Origin: Arthrinium phaeospermum | Lineage: Eukaryota > Ascomycota > Sordariomycetes > Amphisphaeriales > Apiosporaceae | NCBI GenBank assembly: GCA_006503535.1 | Contig: QYRS01000001.1 | Span: forward strand, 4,650,001 to 4,714,000 | Length of the DNA stretch: 64,000 nucleotides | Direction of reading: 5' to 3' | In this document: piece after piece, positions 45,524-57,475 of the stretch | Position numbering within the stretch: position 1 is the first letter of the stretch | How the letters are laid out: each line of letters starts with the position of its first letter | Notes under the pieces: model-generated | Databases searched by the model: none | What the model was told of the DNA's origin: nothing | Seen by the model: only the letters and a program-made list of their open reading frames with translations | Program-made: the position numbers and the translations under genes

Positions 45524-46053
45524 TATTGAGGTGCTTTCCCCTGCCCCGACCACTGCAACAGGAGATCGAGTATTGTCCTGGCGGGGAACTGTCTCAATCG
45601 CTTTCAATTTGTTTGTTTGAGGTATGTCGGTGTTGCAAGTTCTTTTACCGTTGGATGAAAGCATGTGGGGCCGTCTTACTAGGCTGCCCGCCGCCTGCCA
45701 AACCCCTCCATTAATTAGCGGCTGGGTAATGCGAGTGCGAGCTGCGTTGGAGCTACTCACTTTTCGATTGGGAATTGACAATGTGCGGGGAAAGGGGCAG
45801 TCAATTGATGCTCTCTCTCGTACAAAAAGTCCGTTATTCGTATCATTAACATATAATAGTGTTCACAGTAACTCCTTATCCGAAGCAAAACATGATTGTG
45901 CCATTGGATAAACAGGCCTGTCGGTTACATCAGCGAAATACAAGTTGAAATCTGTCGCCATATGTTGAATGATACGTTGGCACATTTTGTCAAGCATGAC
46001 ACTTTCTAATTACAGCCTTGGTCGACCACTTTTGGCAATCGGCTGCATTGTTG
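45524..46053. other. Intergenic, no gene seen
   Basis: About 530 bases between the F-box gene start and the end of the pepsin-like gene, with no recognisable gene. Confidence 0.5.
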
Positions 46054-47986
46054 CTAGGCCCACTCATTAAACAGTCCGGTCGGCAGTGTGGGAGAGTCAG
46101 CCCTGGGTCCCTTTTCCTCGGGCCATGGTGAGATGGTGGCACGAGTATCAGTACCGATGTCCCAAACAAGAGTTTTGGAGGGCTTCGAGCAGCGGCCGGC
46201 ACCAATAGGGGGCTGTTCCTCATTGGACGACAGGGGAGACGAGCCCGACCGCTTTGCCACCACCGACGTCTTCGAGGCCCGCCGACTCGCGAAGAAGGAA
46301 GCCAGCAATCCCGTCGCCATGAGCACCAGTCCGACAAAACCACCCACCGCGATACCAACTATATTCTTGACTGGTGGGCGATTTTCCTTGTTTTCGTTGC
46401 CAGCGCTGGGCTCGCTGCGTCCGCCGGGGTCAGGTGGCAGTCCACCGTTATCAGGCGGTCCGGCAGTGGGCGTCTCGCCGCCTACTCCACTAGTATTACC
46501 GCAGACATCGGTGATCTCATTATTGGATGCATCCACGGCCGTGGCTCGAATCTGGAGCTCTTCGGCAGCCGAACGCACCTGCCAGATGTAAAACTTATTG
46601 GCGTCATGGTTCACGAGGAGGTAGGCGGCCGCCAGAAACTGCGTGCCAAGTCTCAGAGGGTAGGGATCAGCTTCGTTACCGCTCTCGACCGGGGCTTCGA
46701 TCAGGACAATGTCGGGTTCCTCGGATGGACGGCAATCTCCCCGCTGTCTTTGTCCAGGGACACGTTTGGCACCACCAGCTCGTCGGCGGCGAAGTCGATC
46801 GAAAGGCCCGACTCGAAAGCGATCGTCAGAGTACCATTAAACCTACGGGGTAGTTGCACAGCTGTTAGATCTAGCGCCGACTAGTTGAACCTTGGGAAAT
46901 AGTCACACAGACAAAAGGGGCTGTGGGTGGTAGGGTGGCCGCTCACGAGCTTGCCTCTGTACGAGAACTTGAGATCTTACCTTGTCGTCGCGTTTGTATA
47001 CTCAATCGTCACGCTATGAGAGTAGGGCGGGTCGTAATTATGAGACCAAAGCCCCATAGCCTTTTGCCGAAATATAGTCGGATCCACCGGCAGCCGCAGC
47101 ATGGTCGGCCGATAAGGATCGAGACAAAAGCTTGACGGCGGCTGGCCGGCCTCATTCCCCAACAGTGAGATGGGATCTCCTCCGGTATAGTTAACCATAA
47201 TATCGGCAACCGGTAGGGACAGCCCGGAGATACAACCGGGTGAGGGCGATATGTCGGCCACGAGCGGATCTCCCAAGACTCTGGCCGCATCGTAGCCGCC
47301 CAGGACGAGACTGCCGTCGATCTGCGGGGACATCCCGAGCCCGCGGCCCCACCAGAAACCCCACGACCGCGATGCGATAAGGCCTTTCGCCTTGAGCGCG
47401 TTGAGCAAGGTGGAATTGGCGCCGAGGCCCATCTGCATCAGAGCGAGGAGACCCGGGTTGGACGCGGTCGGCCCCGTGGCGATGGCGATGGGGTATTCCT
47501 CCAACACAATATCGTGGCCGAGGCCCAGACGGTCTAACACGTAGCTCACCGCCGGAGTCTCGGGGTTTCCCCTGTCATCGGGGAACGTGGCGCTGTCGGT
47601 ATCCTCCCTACTAGTTGAGTTGGAGGGGTCGTACGCTCCTCCTCGGAAGGTCATGCATGCGGCGGAGGAAAAGACGGATATAGGGGGTTCGGAGGTCTGC
47701 TGGCAAAAGCCTCTTGGGGGCCAGACCAAGGAGAGGTTCCCCAGGCTGGAGGCGCGTGTAAGCTTCCTCGGTCCCGAAATAGGGGGGGAGCAGGCGCAAC
47801 TCACCTGGTTGGCATGAAAGCGAGTTGCTGCTCCGGGCTTCCCACCGACACTGCTACCCCTCGAGCAATTCTGCCATTGGCGAGGGTGACATTTCCCACG
47901 GGCAGAGTAATAGGGGGCGGTGGGCAATCAGCTCTGGACGATCGCGCTGCAAGTAACATAACCAACATCCAGATAGCAGCAACCAT
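46054..47986 (-). CDS. Pepsin-like (A1-fold) membrane protein lacking catalytic motifs
   Basis: Exons are 47986-47805, 47745-46981 and 46842-46054, about 578 residues with one base missing in the last exon. The first 19 residues (MVAAIWMLVMLLAARSSRA) are a signal peptide. A1-fold marks are ARGVAVSVGSPEQQLAFMPT, FRGGAYDPSNSTS (flap region), DGSLVLGGYDAARVLG, and FCLDPYRPTMLRLPVDPTIF. The first catalytic DTG is replaced: after GSPEQQ the protein reads LAFMPTSLGNLSLVW, and the second site lacks DSG/DTG. A Pro/Gly-rich stalk is followed by one membrane helix (NIVGIAVGGFVGLVLMATGL) and a basic, Ser-rich cytoplasmic tail. This suggests a cell-surface pseudo-protease or sensor rather than an active protease. 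Such fungal A1-like proteins are known but unstudied. Confidence 0.75.
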
Positions 47987-48366
47987 AGTAATCCAATTGG
48001 CGAATGTTGCGCATTGAAAACGGAAAGCGAGAAAAGCCACGATTCGTTGAATGACAGAATACTCGTCTGCCGCCTTAGTTGACGGGGAAAGGTCTAGATA
48101 ACCAAGGCCCAACACAAAACAGAACAACGGGATCATGGAATCAACATTGAAAAAAGCAAGTCCACAGCACCCCATGACCTGGGATAGCTAATCATCCCGC
48201 TTAAGTTTTCCAGGCCTGGCGAGGAAACAACAAACAAGACGTGATTTCTTCAACGCCCCGGCCATATACTGATCCCAAGTGTTTGCATCAGTCATCCCTT
48301 TCTTCATTAACGATGTTTATATAAGCGTAACTATCAAACATAGGTCATTATGTACATGCATTCGAA
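47987..48366. other. Intergenic, no gene seen
   Basis: About 380 bases between two genes on the minus strand; an in-frame upstream extension of the pepsin-like ORF exists but would hide its signal peptide. Confidence 0.45.
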
Positions 48367-50192
48367 CTAAACCGGGACCATCCCGGCCGGCCTAGTCAAG
48401 TCATTCATCGGATAATCCCCGTCCCGCGGCCGCGTCCGGTCCCCGCCCCGCTGCCCATAGATGCTGTTCCGCACCACGGCCGCGCCGCCCGCGACCAGGT
48501 TGCTCGGGTCCATGTAGTCGAACGCGGGCAGCCGGCTCCAGGCGCCCGTGCGCACGGCCTCGAGCGCGAGCACCGAGATGAGGAACGTGTTGACGCCGAA
48601 GACGGCCCAGATGTACAGGTCCTGCCCGATGGCCGCCGTGCGCCGCACCGTCGCCGGCGCGGACTCCCGGAACCCGCCCACCATGAGCTGCGCGCTCGCG
48701 TACCCGACCAGGATGTCGTCGATCATGGAGGTCACGGAGTTGGTCAGGCCCGCCAGCGTGGCTTCTTCGGGCCCGGCGGGGGTGTCTGGTCGCTGCTGCC
48801 GTTGGTGCGGGAGGTTACGTAGTCGGCGATGCTGGCGTTGAACGAGTTTCCCACGAGCGAGACGTACAGCGTCGTCTGCGCGTTGGAGATGAGCTCGAAC
48901 TGCCGCGTCGCCGCGAACGTCAGGTTCTGCGTGTCGAAATCCGCCGTCACCTCGGCCACCGGCTCGTCGGGCAGCGGCGTCACCGTCACGTTGCGGTCGC
49001 CGAGCCCCACATTGACCTCGAACACGCGCGGCACGTACTCGAACCGGCACTGCGTCGCGTTGAGGTTGCCGTACGAGTCGCCCGCGGTAATGGCCAGCAT
49101 GCGCCGCGGGTCGTCGGGGTGGTTCGTGTGCGCCACGCCCATGGCGACGACGGTGTCGCTCGTGTGGCCGATGTAGAGCGAGTACTCCGGGTCGCGCGGC
49201 GGGCTGTTGGGCAGGTACCCCTGCGCGATGTACATGCTGTCGGCGCCGCCGAGCTTGTAGAGCCGGAACCGCGAGCTGGCGTTGTACGTGCAGGCCACGT
49301 GCGTCTCGTACCCGACCTCGCGGTACGCGTAGGCCTGCGCCATGGTGTCCGCGAGGACGGACTCCGACTCCTCGTCCAGCAGGCCCACGGCGGCGCCGAC
49401 GCCGTACGAGCGCCCGACGTACGTGAAGCCCGAGTAGTCGATCTTGGCGTGGCGGCGCGCCTTGCCGTCGATCGGCGTCGCGGAGGCGGCGGAGGTGAGG
49501 ATGCCGCCTTGCATCATGACGCCCACGGAGTAGGTGAACAGGCCTTTGGCCGTCCTCAGCGTGGGGCCGGCCGAGTCCAGCTCGCTTGGGTATTCCCGGA
49601 GGAGACTCGAGTTGCGGTAGTGCGGTATCGTCACCGTCGTGTTCCTGATGACAGCTGTCGTGAGAGGGGTCATCGCGCCAGCCCACAGAGCCGACTGGGC
49701 CGCCATGAGGACGAGGAAGGAGGCCAGCAAGAGTATATACTTCATAGGCAGCTCCATTGACATGCGGGACGAGCACAGGCCGATCCAAAACCGCACGACG
49801 TCGAAATGCACCGGGTGCTTCTGGAAGTATATCCTGGTGGCATAGTTGATGAGCTTGCAGATGACGCCGCTGAAGACGAGTCCCAGCAAGTTGGCCAAGA
49901 CCTGTATGGCGAGCTGGACCGAGGCCCGGTTGTTGACGATAGTCCGGTAGAGGTCGTCCGGCACCGTCCAGCTCTTCTTGTTGGCGGTGACGAGCAATAC
50001 GCTCAGGGCCGTCGTGATTATGAGGCCGTAAAAGGGTCCGTGCTTGTCCAGCAAGTCCAGGACTCTCTGTGTGGACGTAGACTGCGGTTGAGGCTCTGAC
50101 GTCTCGTCGTCGTCGTATCGCTCATAGGCAGATCGGACGGAGACTCTCGCCAGTCTCTTGGACATTATCCTGACCACTCCCGGTGGAGCCAT
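48367..50192 (-). CDS. Large fungal membrane protein of unknown function, one frame break
   Basis: About 608 residues with one missing base near 48775-48785 (a run of C before GCCGGGCCC on the coding strand); the repaired length is a whole number of codons. The N-terminal 60 residues are cytoplasmic and acidic. Membrane helices are FYGLIITTALSVLLVTA, VQLAIQVLANLLGLVFSGVI and KYILLLASFLVLMAAQSALW. A long extracellular domain follows with many N-glycosylation sites (NTT, NSS, NAS, NAT, NVT, NLT), then a last helix (LYIWAVFGVNTFLISVLALE) and a short tail. The layout resembles uncharacterised fungal plasma-membrane proteins; no enzymatic motif is visible. The ATG at 50190-50192 is used; a Met at residue 10 is possible. 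Confidence 0.72.
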
Positions 50193-51296
50193 GCTGGTTC
50201 AGGGGTGGTATAAGCGCATTCGAATGCTATAACTCACCAAAAACGAAAGTCTGAGAAGGATTGGTATAGTGACCAAACTCAGCACTGCCACGATGGGCTT
50301 TATTAGTTTCGTCATTCTGCTTGCAGTGGGTTCAATCCAAGTCGATGTTCACGTTTTGACAACAACCAACGCGCCAATGAGGCGCGGGTGCAGGGATCGC
50401 ACTTGGCGCTTCGGAGTTGTCGTCCTGGGCGGCTAACGTATCAATAAGAAGGCCGTTTGGGCCCCGTATTGACCCAACGGCGCGGTTGTATCCACCATTG
50501 CGCCGGCGCAAGAAGCTGTGAGTGGACCCCACTGGCTAGTATACGGCCGATTGACAGCTTTCACAGGTACTCTTTTTTTAGCCCCCAATCATGTGTGATC
50601 GGGGTGATCGAGACCCGTTTCAAACCATCAATGTCGACCAGTCGTACGAACAAGTCGGCCCGGGGCAATTGGACCCTGCGCATCGGAACGAGATTTCCGT
50701 GAGGCTCGGGGCGGCTGAACAGGCAAAACATCGGACCGTGGCATTACAGTAGATGTATAGACGCGAGTGATCCAACGTAAAGGGTGGGGAAAGAGATAGT
50801 CACGCGAATAACCTGTGAAGAGGCCTCATAACATGGCAATCTCGGCGGGAATTTGTTATGATATGTAGTACTCTACATAGCTTTTGGGGGCGCGCGAGAC
50901 GAACCTTTGGCTGCGTTCATCCCAGCTGTCCGCGTGCTTCATTCAATCAATTCTATGTAAGAATAGATTCTATCAAAGTCGGGGTAACACCAAGAGTACA
51001 TCCTGTGAATTGTTCCATACCAGGCAAATTGTTGAGGAGATGCATCTGATTCTAGCATACCTCATGTACGACTTGGTGTATGAACCCATAGAATATCGGC
51101 TACCAGGCAGCCTCCAGAACCTTCGCTTCCCGTCTCCCTAGTCGGCTAGTGGCGCAATCCGGGGTATCGCACCAAGAGATACAGCGACTCAGTGTGCTAC
51201 GGACGTCCGCATGCCCATAGGATGCCGGGTCCAGCTTGGTCAGGAATTCCGCCCGTGGAAATTTCGTCACAACTACTCGCTGCCAGGTCGAGAAGG
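50193..51296. other. Intergenic, no gene seen
   Basis: About 1.1 kb upstream of the membrane protein gene with short ORFs only. No RNA gene or mobile element recognised. Confidence 0.5.
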
Positions 51297-52349
51297 TCAG
51301 ATAAACACTGCTCGGTTTACCGGGCTGGGACCAGCCTCCCGGACGAGGCTCAGCTGCATGCGGCAACTGCAGGAGCCACACTCGAACACATGTCCATTGA
51401 ACGCGTACAGACCTTCGTCGGTCTCAGATCCTTCTGGCTGTGGTTGGGTACGGAAACTCCAGTAGCCAGGGATGGCGCGGATAAGCTGTTGCACCAGGCC
51501 GGGGTTATCGAGCCGTAGGTGGGGGCATACGTATTGGTACTCGGCGGCCCTGCAGAACTCTCGGACGGCGTCCAGGTAGTCGCTGCCGATGGCGCTTCCA
51601 TTCCGCGTGTCGAGCAAGTCAGGCAGACGTCGTTCGTACAAGAGCTTGGCCCCGCGCATATCGTGTGTCACGCATGCACTAGAGAACAACGTGCTTGTAG
51701 ACTCGTCGCACGCCTCGCAGCGACGACTAATAGTCAACTGCGGATGTTTTAGACACCTGACGTGGGATCTAGCCATGTCTCTCCATCTCAAGACTTTATG
51801 CGGACAGAGCCGGACATAGCCCAGATGCGCGAGGCAGACAGGCCCCAGGGCTCCTGTATCAGGGTGCTTTGGGAACAACATGGCCCCGTGGTACTTCATG
51901 CACCCGCGACAGTGCTGTTTCGCCAGCAGACGCCGGCCGTTGTATGAGGACTGGGGCCGAGACCAAAACTCCTGGCACTCCCCGCAAAACAGCTTCTTCC
52001 GAAGCAGTGGGATCAAGCAACAGGGTTCTGGCAACTGGCGTGCCACCTTTGGAGTAATGTCGTAACAGAATCCCATGGGATGGGGTTGATGCTCGCGCCG
52101 GAGTTGGACTTGCCACTCATATCGGTTCATCTCGCTTCGCACAAGGTTTCTCTTCTGGTCTTGAAAGACTTGGAAGTTCCGGTCCTCGCAGAGGTTTCGG
52201 AGACGGGGCGAACTTTGGGAGACGCAATAGAAGCTTGCAAAGGACAATGGGGACAAGATCTCGAGCAATAGCTCGTCGGGTAGACTTTCAAGTCGAGACA
52301 TGTCTGGCTGATACGTGATCGAGTTGGCCATGTCGGCTTGCAAGGGCAT
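51297..52349 (-). CDS. F-box protein with Cys/His-rich region
   Basis: One exon, up to 350 residues. The F-box begins at MSRLESLPDELLLEILSPLS (residue 18), followed by FASFYCVSQSSPRLRNLCED. The first Met (52349) and this internal Met (about 52301) are both possible starts; the F-box would be nearly N-terminal from the second. The body holds many Cys/His pairs: CGECQEFW, CRGCMKYHG, CLAHLGYVRLCPHKVLRW, CLKHP, CEACDES, CPHLRL, and CGSCSC near the end, which look like structural zinc sites. By family it is a substrate receptor of an SCF ubiquitin ligase; the target is unknown. The frame is intact. Confidence 0.78.
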   Translation of the reverse strand: MPLQADMANSITYQPDMSRLESLPDELLLEILSPLSFASFYCVSQSSPRLRNLCEDRNFQVFQDQKRNLVRSEMNRYEWQVQLRREHQPHPMGFCYDITPKVARQLPEPCCLIPLLRKKLFCGECQEFWSRPQSSYNGRRLLAKQHCRGCMKYHGAMLFPKHPDTGALGPVCLAHLGYVRLCPHKVLRWRDMARSHVRCLKHPQLTISRRCEACDESTSTLFSSACVTHDMRGAKLLYERRLPDLLDTRNGSAIGSDYLDAVREFCRAAEYQYVCPHLRLDNPGLVQQLIRAIPGYWSFRTQPQPEGSETDEGLYAFNGHVFECGSCSCRMQLSLVREAGPSPVNRAVFI

Positions 52350-53368
52350 GGATTGAAGAGTCGTGCAGGGTTGAGAAAGGTAGGAAGGTGTATATCACCG
52401 TCAAAAGTTTCTAAAAGGACAAATTTTCTATCGCGTTGGACGCAGGAATGGAACATGCGAAGCTTGTTCAAAGGTAGACCCATACTATAGAATTTTATGT
52501 TTCAATGATAAGCACCACGCTATTTGAACCTTTTCAACAGTAACGGCACCAGACGGCCAATCTGATGAGTATATTTGGAAGAGATCTCATTCGAAACCGG
52601 TCAAATGGCAGGGAAACCCGGTATCGGTATTCTTGGTTGCAGTTATAGGCAGATAACCTTCTGAGGTAATTGATTTGCATGAGTCACGTTACCTGTGAGA
52701 GCGAGCAGGAACTGTATCTCGTTTATCAAGGTCTAAGCTAGGAGGTTATGCTTGTTTTGGGAGCATATGGCTTGCATTGGGTCCACGATGGCGGACGCCA
52801 TGCAGCCGAGCCCACCCTTGTCATAAACCAGTCATTCATGACATGTAGAAAGAGAGAAAGGCTAGAATATACAAAGGAAGCGATTCCAAAAGAATGTTGT
52901 ATTGCTTATTTGTCTCATAAATGTTTCAATGCCAAAGGATGCCAGGCTACGGGACCATCTCCTTCATAACGTTGAAGCCAGGTGGTGGGTTGCTGCACGG
53001 GCATCAACGCCGGCGGTGTTTCGTCTAATAGCACTGAGGTGGGAAAACGAGAGTAGAAATGATTGACCAAAGACAATCGAATTGTTTCATCCGATCTAAA
53101 GGTTATTTCAACCACACCGTCAACTGATCGTACAGTAGTCGATGGAATAACCGCAGATAATCACGGAACAGCCATGGGAAAGCCATGGGGTAATCAAAAG
53201 ACAACAACTACGATAACCAAGGAATTGTCAATATACCCAATCCGCGTCAGTGCAGCAGAAAGCACCATATGTATGATTATTAAGCGCATAGTTTATGAGG
53301 CAGAAAGGGGACTTTTCCCACCTTGCCGCCACAACATCAACCTGTACCCGTTCTAATTAGCAGCCTAA
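52350..53368. other. Intergenic, no gene seen
   Basis: About 1 kb between the Cys-rich F-box gene and the 3' end of the second rhodopsin-family gene. No gene or repeat recognised. Confidence 0.5.
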
Positions 53369-54781
53369 TCATTGATTCCGACTTGTGTCGTAGGTGACCT
53401 CCGTAAGTTCAGCCGACTGCTTATCCTTCGATGGGTCAAGCTGCGTGAAAGAGCCCAGTCCGTCGTCTCCCGCGACGCTCATGCTAGGACGTTGACGTCG
53501 CCTCCCTGACGAACCGCCAATGGTATTCAAGGTGCCGACCCGACCATACGGACTGGTCACTGTTGTAAGTCTCCAACCCAGTTGGGCAGCTACCCATTTT
53601 AGAACCGGACCGACGGTCGAGAGGCATACGCCAGTGATACCAGCACACATCTCCAGCTGCGTCAATATCGATGGGATGGAATAGTCATCTTGCTCTTGGT
53701 TAGCCTCGAGTCCGATGGAGAAGGGATGCCACGAAGGGCAGAAACTCACATAGCATGTCGCGGTTGTCATAGTAGAAGACCGCAACCATGCGCCAGCGGA
53801 CGATGCCGGCAACAATCGATCTATGCATACCGTCCGTTAGAGATCCCGCGGGAATGATCTCTGGGAGCAACAAAAACACGAGCACTCACAGCCCACCCAA
53901 GAGGAACAGGCCAACTACGGCAACCTTCTTCCAAGCCCCTATTTGAAGGCGCAGGACCTCGTAGACAGGAAGCGTGATGATTGCTAGGTTGATTACGATA
54001 ACGGGGATTGTCATGGCGGTGGCCCAATCGTTGGTATACGTAACGCACCCGGCACGGTCGAGCGACCAGCCTTTGGATATAGGCCTGCATCCGAAAAGGC
54101 CCACGCCAACGGAGAGGAGCCACCAGACCCCGACCAGGGCTGCAAGCACGTAGACGTAGTATCTGATGTAACGCGTGTTGGGGAAGACTCGAAGGTATAA
54201 AGCCAGAACCGAGAACTTGATCAAGGCGAGTCCTGTTGACATGACGGGCGTTGAGGCGTAGAACAACTAGTTAGATCAAAAGGGGTATGTCAGACACGAA
54301 ATCGCATCACACTCAGCCGAGCAGCGAAAACAGATGACCAGCGAAGAACAAGGGACTTGACAAACTTTGATCATTTCTACCATGTTGCTCATGTAGTTTG
54401 GATCCGCCATGGCAGCTACTGTGTGCATGCCAATACCATCCACTGCAGCTGAATACATGTCAGCCGAGAAGTTCAGTCCTGCCAGAAACAAGCAAAGAAA
54501 AGTTTTAATATGGACTCACTCCGAATGTTGATGGCGCAGAAACCATACTCGAAGACCTGTGCGGCGATGACGAGCCAATCGTCAGCGGCGAGCTTTTGCC
54601 GGGTAATACGCCGAGAGCACAAGCGCAATGCCAGGGCTACCGTGGAGGCAACCGTCATCCATGCGGATGCATGGTAGATCATCGGCCTTTTATCATCCTC
54701 CAGTATCGCGGTCGGAATATCCCCGACATCGGGGATTAACTGCAGGTATTCGGGCGCCGGTGCCATGTTCGGTAGTCGCAT
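53369..54781 (-). CDS. Fungal rhodopsin-family (SAT4-like) 7TM protein, second copy
   Basis: The start gives MRLPNMAPAPEYLQLIPDVG; a Met at residue 6 is also possible. Exon 1 holds HASAWMTVASTVALALRLCS and the family mark ADDWLVIAAQ. Next exons hold VDGIGMHTVAAMADPNYMSN, STPVMSTGLALIKFSVLALY, LRVFPNTRYIRYYVYVLAAL, LLSVGVGLFGCRPISKGWSL with the conserved Cys, and IPVIVINLAIITLPVYEVLR, then AVVGLFLLGGL and RWRMVAVFYYDNRDM. The tail is Ser/Arg-rich (GRRRQRPSMSVAGDDG) and ends at 53369. Introns lie near 54500, 54270-54360, 53830-53890 and 53690-53750. Same superfamily as the protein at 33020-34589 but clearly divergent in sequence; receptor or sensor role by analogy to PTH11-type proteins only. 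Confidence 0.8.
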
Positions 54782-55898
54782 TAAACGACAACATCGTAAG
54801 CTCTAGGAAGGGAGGAAAAAAAACAAACGTGACACCTTGTCAGGGGGCTTTATGTCAAAAGAATGAATGCTCTGTCAGCTGAGAAGGATGACGGCTTCAA
54901 CTAGATACCGTCAGCAAAGTCTGAAAGGCAATGATTTGCACGTATTGGGCCCGCAGCGCTCCGATTGGTTGCTATTCTGATATGCCAAGTAAACGCTACA
55001 GGTGGTATGGTAGTACAGTCTCCCAGTGTGCCGGATTTTTGTCGCGGCACCCGGACGTGCAGGCTCATTTCGAATCATTCTCATCATACAAGCGTCAGGG
55101 TCGTGCGGATGCACAGCCCGTCCGCCACCGTCATCACTTTCCACGAGATCAAGGTGCAAAGCTACAACAAGGCCGCCGGGGCGGAAGCCGGTCCCGGGAA
55201 GCTAGAGATGGTCTGGTTGCGGGATACATGGAGGTGATATTAATGTGGCTGCGCCGATGTGTGGTTGCTCAACTACGCGACGCTGGCTGAACTTACCGTC
55301 GTGGGCATAAGGTACGTAGCAACGACTTGACTGGACTACCAGGGATTGAGTAGCGCCTTCCTGTCGGTGGTGACGGGGCCGAACGGTGCGGGTATGCGGG
55401 AGAGGGCTGAGTCCATAGCGGAGGACATGCGCAAGGAGCCGGGGAACCTACAGTCAGCACAGGAAATCGCTGACTTGGCGACTCATGAGTCCTGATACCT
55501 AAGAGTGAACGATTATACTGATAACAAACAGGGCGGGAGAGAATATTAAGCGCACACGGGTCAGCATCCCTGCTTAGCGCAAGGGTACCTAATGTAGCTG
55601 TCATGCCCCGCGTATGATTGGCTGGCTCTTTGGGTACCCATTTTGGTCCTGTGTCGATGCCGTAGGTGTGGATAGATTTGGTAATCGGAAATACGAAATA
55701 ACGAAGGCTGTGAGATCGAATATTTGGTCTGAGCTGCATCAACTCTTATACGGGTTACAAATCATGTTCGTTAGGGTTTCTTCTATACGACATTGCATTC
55801 GTCTGTCACCTCGTCGCAACCTTGTACCATCTAGCTTTCTTGGAGGCAAGCATTCGCATTTGCCCGGAAAAGCGGTTTGCACCAGCGGTCACGGAAAC
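54782..55898. other. Intergenic, no supportable gene
   Basis: About 1.1 kb. A stretch at 55080-55270 has mildly coding-like composition but no recognisable protein in any frame. It contains the divergent promoters of the rhodopsin-family gene and arsH. Confidence 0.45.
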
Positions 55899-56799
55899 AT
55901 GGCTGGCCAATCGTTGAGTATATCTCTCTCACCAGAGCAAGATGATGCAGCGATCAGAGCCAAGTACAGACCGTTCCTCCAGCACCCCGAGCCGGGGTAG
56001 CTGACTGGGTCGCAGAACTGGAACTGGACACAGCCACGGCCATGGCGCGTGAGGACCTCGAGAGGACGGGCTCAAGGCTTAAAGTGCTTGTTTTATACGG
56101 GAGCCTGAGGAAAAGGTGAGAGACCTTCAGCCAGTCACCCAGAAGACCAATCTACGGCAAGAACATTCTGACTGACAAAACATGTGCAAGGTCTTATTCA
56201 AAGCTCGCCGCCTTCGAGGCGGCCCGCGTCCTCCACCGCCTGGGCTGCGACGTCCGCATCTACAACCCCTCGGAGCTGCCCATCCGCGACTCGGTGCCGC
56301 CCGAACACCCGGCCGTCCAGGAGCTGCGCGAGCTCTCGCGCTGGAGCGACGGGCACGTCTGGTGCTCGCCCGAGCAGCACGGCAACCTGACGGCCGTCTT
56401 CAAGAACCAATCGACTGGATCCCGCTCTCGACGGGGTCGGTGCGCCCCACGCAGGGTCGGACCCTGGCCATCGTCCAGGTCAACGGCGGCAGCCAGTCGT
56501 TCAACACGGTCAACAGCCTGCGCGTTCTGGGGCGGTGGATGCGCATGTTCCTCATCCCGAACCAGTCCAGCATCCCGACCGCCTACAAACAGTTCGAGGA
56601 CGAGGGCGGGAGCGGCGACGGCGCGGCGCGCTTGTTGCCGAGTGGGAACCGGGACCGGTTGGTGGACTGCATGGAGGAGTTTGTCAAGTATACCATTGTT
56701 ATGCGGCAGCACTTTGATTTGTTTGGGGACCGCTACAGTGAACGTAAGGAGAAGGCCGCCAAAGAGACGGCAGCTTTCGTTGCCAATGCCCTTAAGTAA
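55899..56799 (+). CDS. arsH: Arsenical resistance protein ArsH, two frame breaks
   Basis: Exon 1 (55899-56115) starts [20 protein letters not shown] and ends in [14 protein letters not shown], the flavodoxin-fold FMN-binding loop. Exon 2 (56191-56799) continues with [80 protein letters not shown] and [13 protein letters not shown]. These define ArsH, an NADPH-dependent FMN reductase that in bacteria oxidises trivalent methyl-arsenicals. One base is missing near 55995 (a G run) and one near 56410 (AAATCG written AATCG); with both restored the protein is 275 residues, a normal length. The intron is 56116-56190. No arsB, arsC or other arsenic gene adjoins it. Confidence 0.92.
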
Positions 56800-57334
56800 T
56801 TATGATCCATCTATGAATTATAGAAATGTCTTACCAGGAACATTGTTTTGACTTGGTGGTGACGGTTCTAGTGAACAAGGAACTACGCTGCATTCTTTTG
56901 CCTTCGCCGCACCCTCCACAGCTCAAGAAGGAAGAAGCTGGACAAGAAATAGGAAGTCCCAGCAAACGCCTGCACGTAGATATACGATCTGGTTCCAAAG
57001 TTCGGTCGCCGGAGCACCAGAGCCACCACTTAGGCAACTGGAATTTGTTCTTAGCCAAAGCTGACAGGAGGGACAGAGGCCAATAACCGTTATTACAGAG
57101 AGACGGTGGGACAACGAGGCTCCACGTCACATTGAGAAACGCCAGCAACTGCTTGAAGCTGACGATATCGACAGCGAGTACGCTAAAGACCTGTCCTTCA
57201 AATCAGTCATTTGCCAGCAAGGCGATATATGGCCAAAGGCCATCTTACCCTATAACCAAAGCACCCTGGCTTTGGTCTGTCACTTCCCCTAAATGATCCA
57301 TCCTTAAGGTGGTTTATCTCATCAGGTGTGCAAG

Positions 57335-57475
57335 GGAATAAACATTTTTATTAATATATATACTTAATATTATATTACTATTAAAAATATTTACTAATAT
57401 ATAAACCTATTAATAAACTTTACTACTAATATATTTAAAATAAAGAATAATATTACTACTAATATATGTTAAGTG
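57335..57475. repeat. AT-rich island
   Basis: About 140 bases made almost only of A and T, dominated by TTAATATAT/CTAATATAT words. The flanks return abruptly to normal composition. This looks like a small relic of a repeat mutated by RIP or a simple AT expansion; no ORF. Confidence 0.7.
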
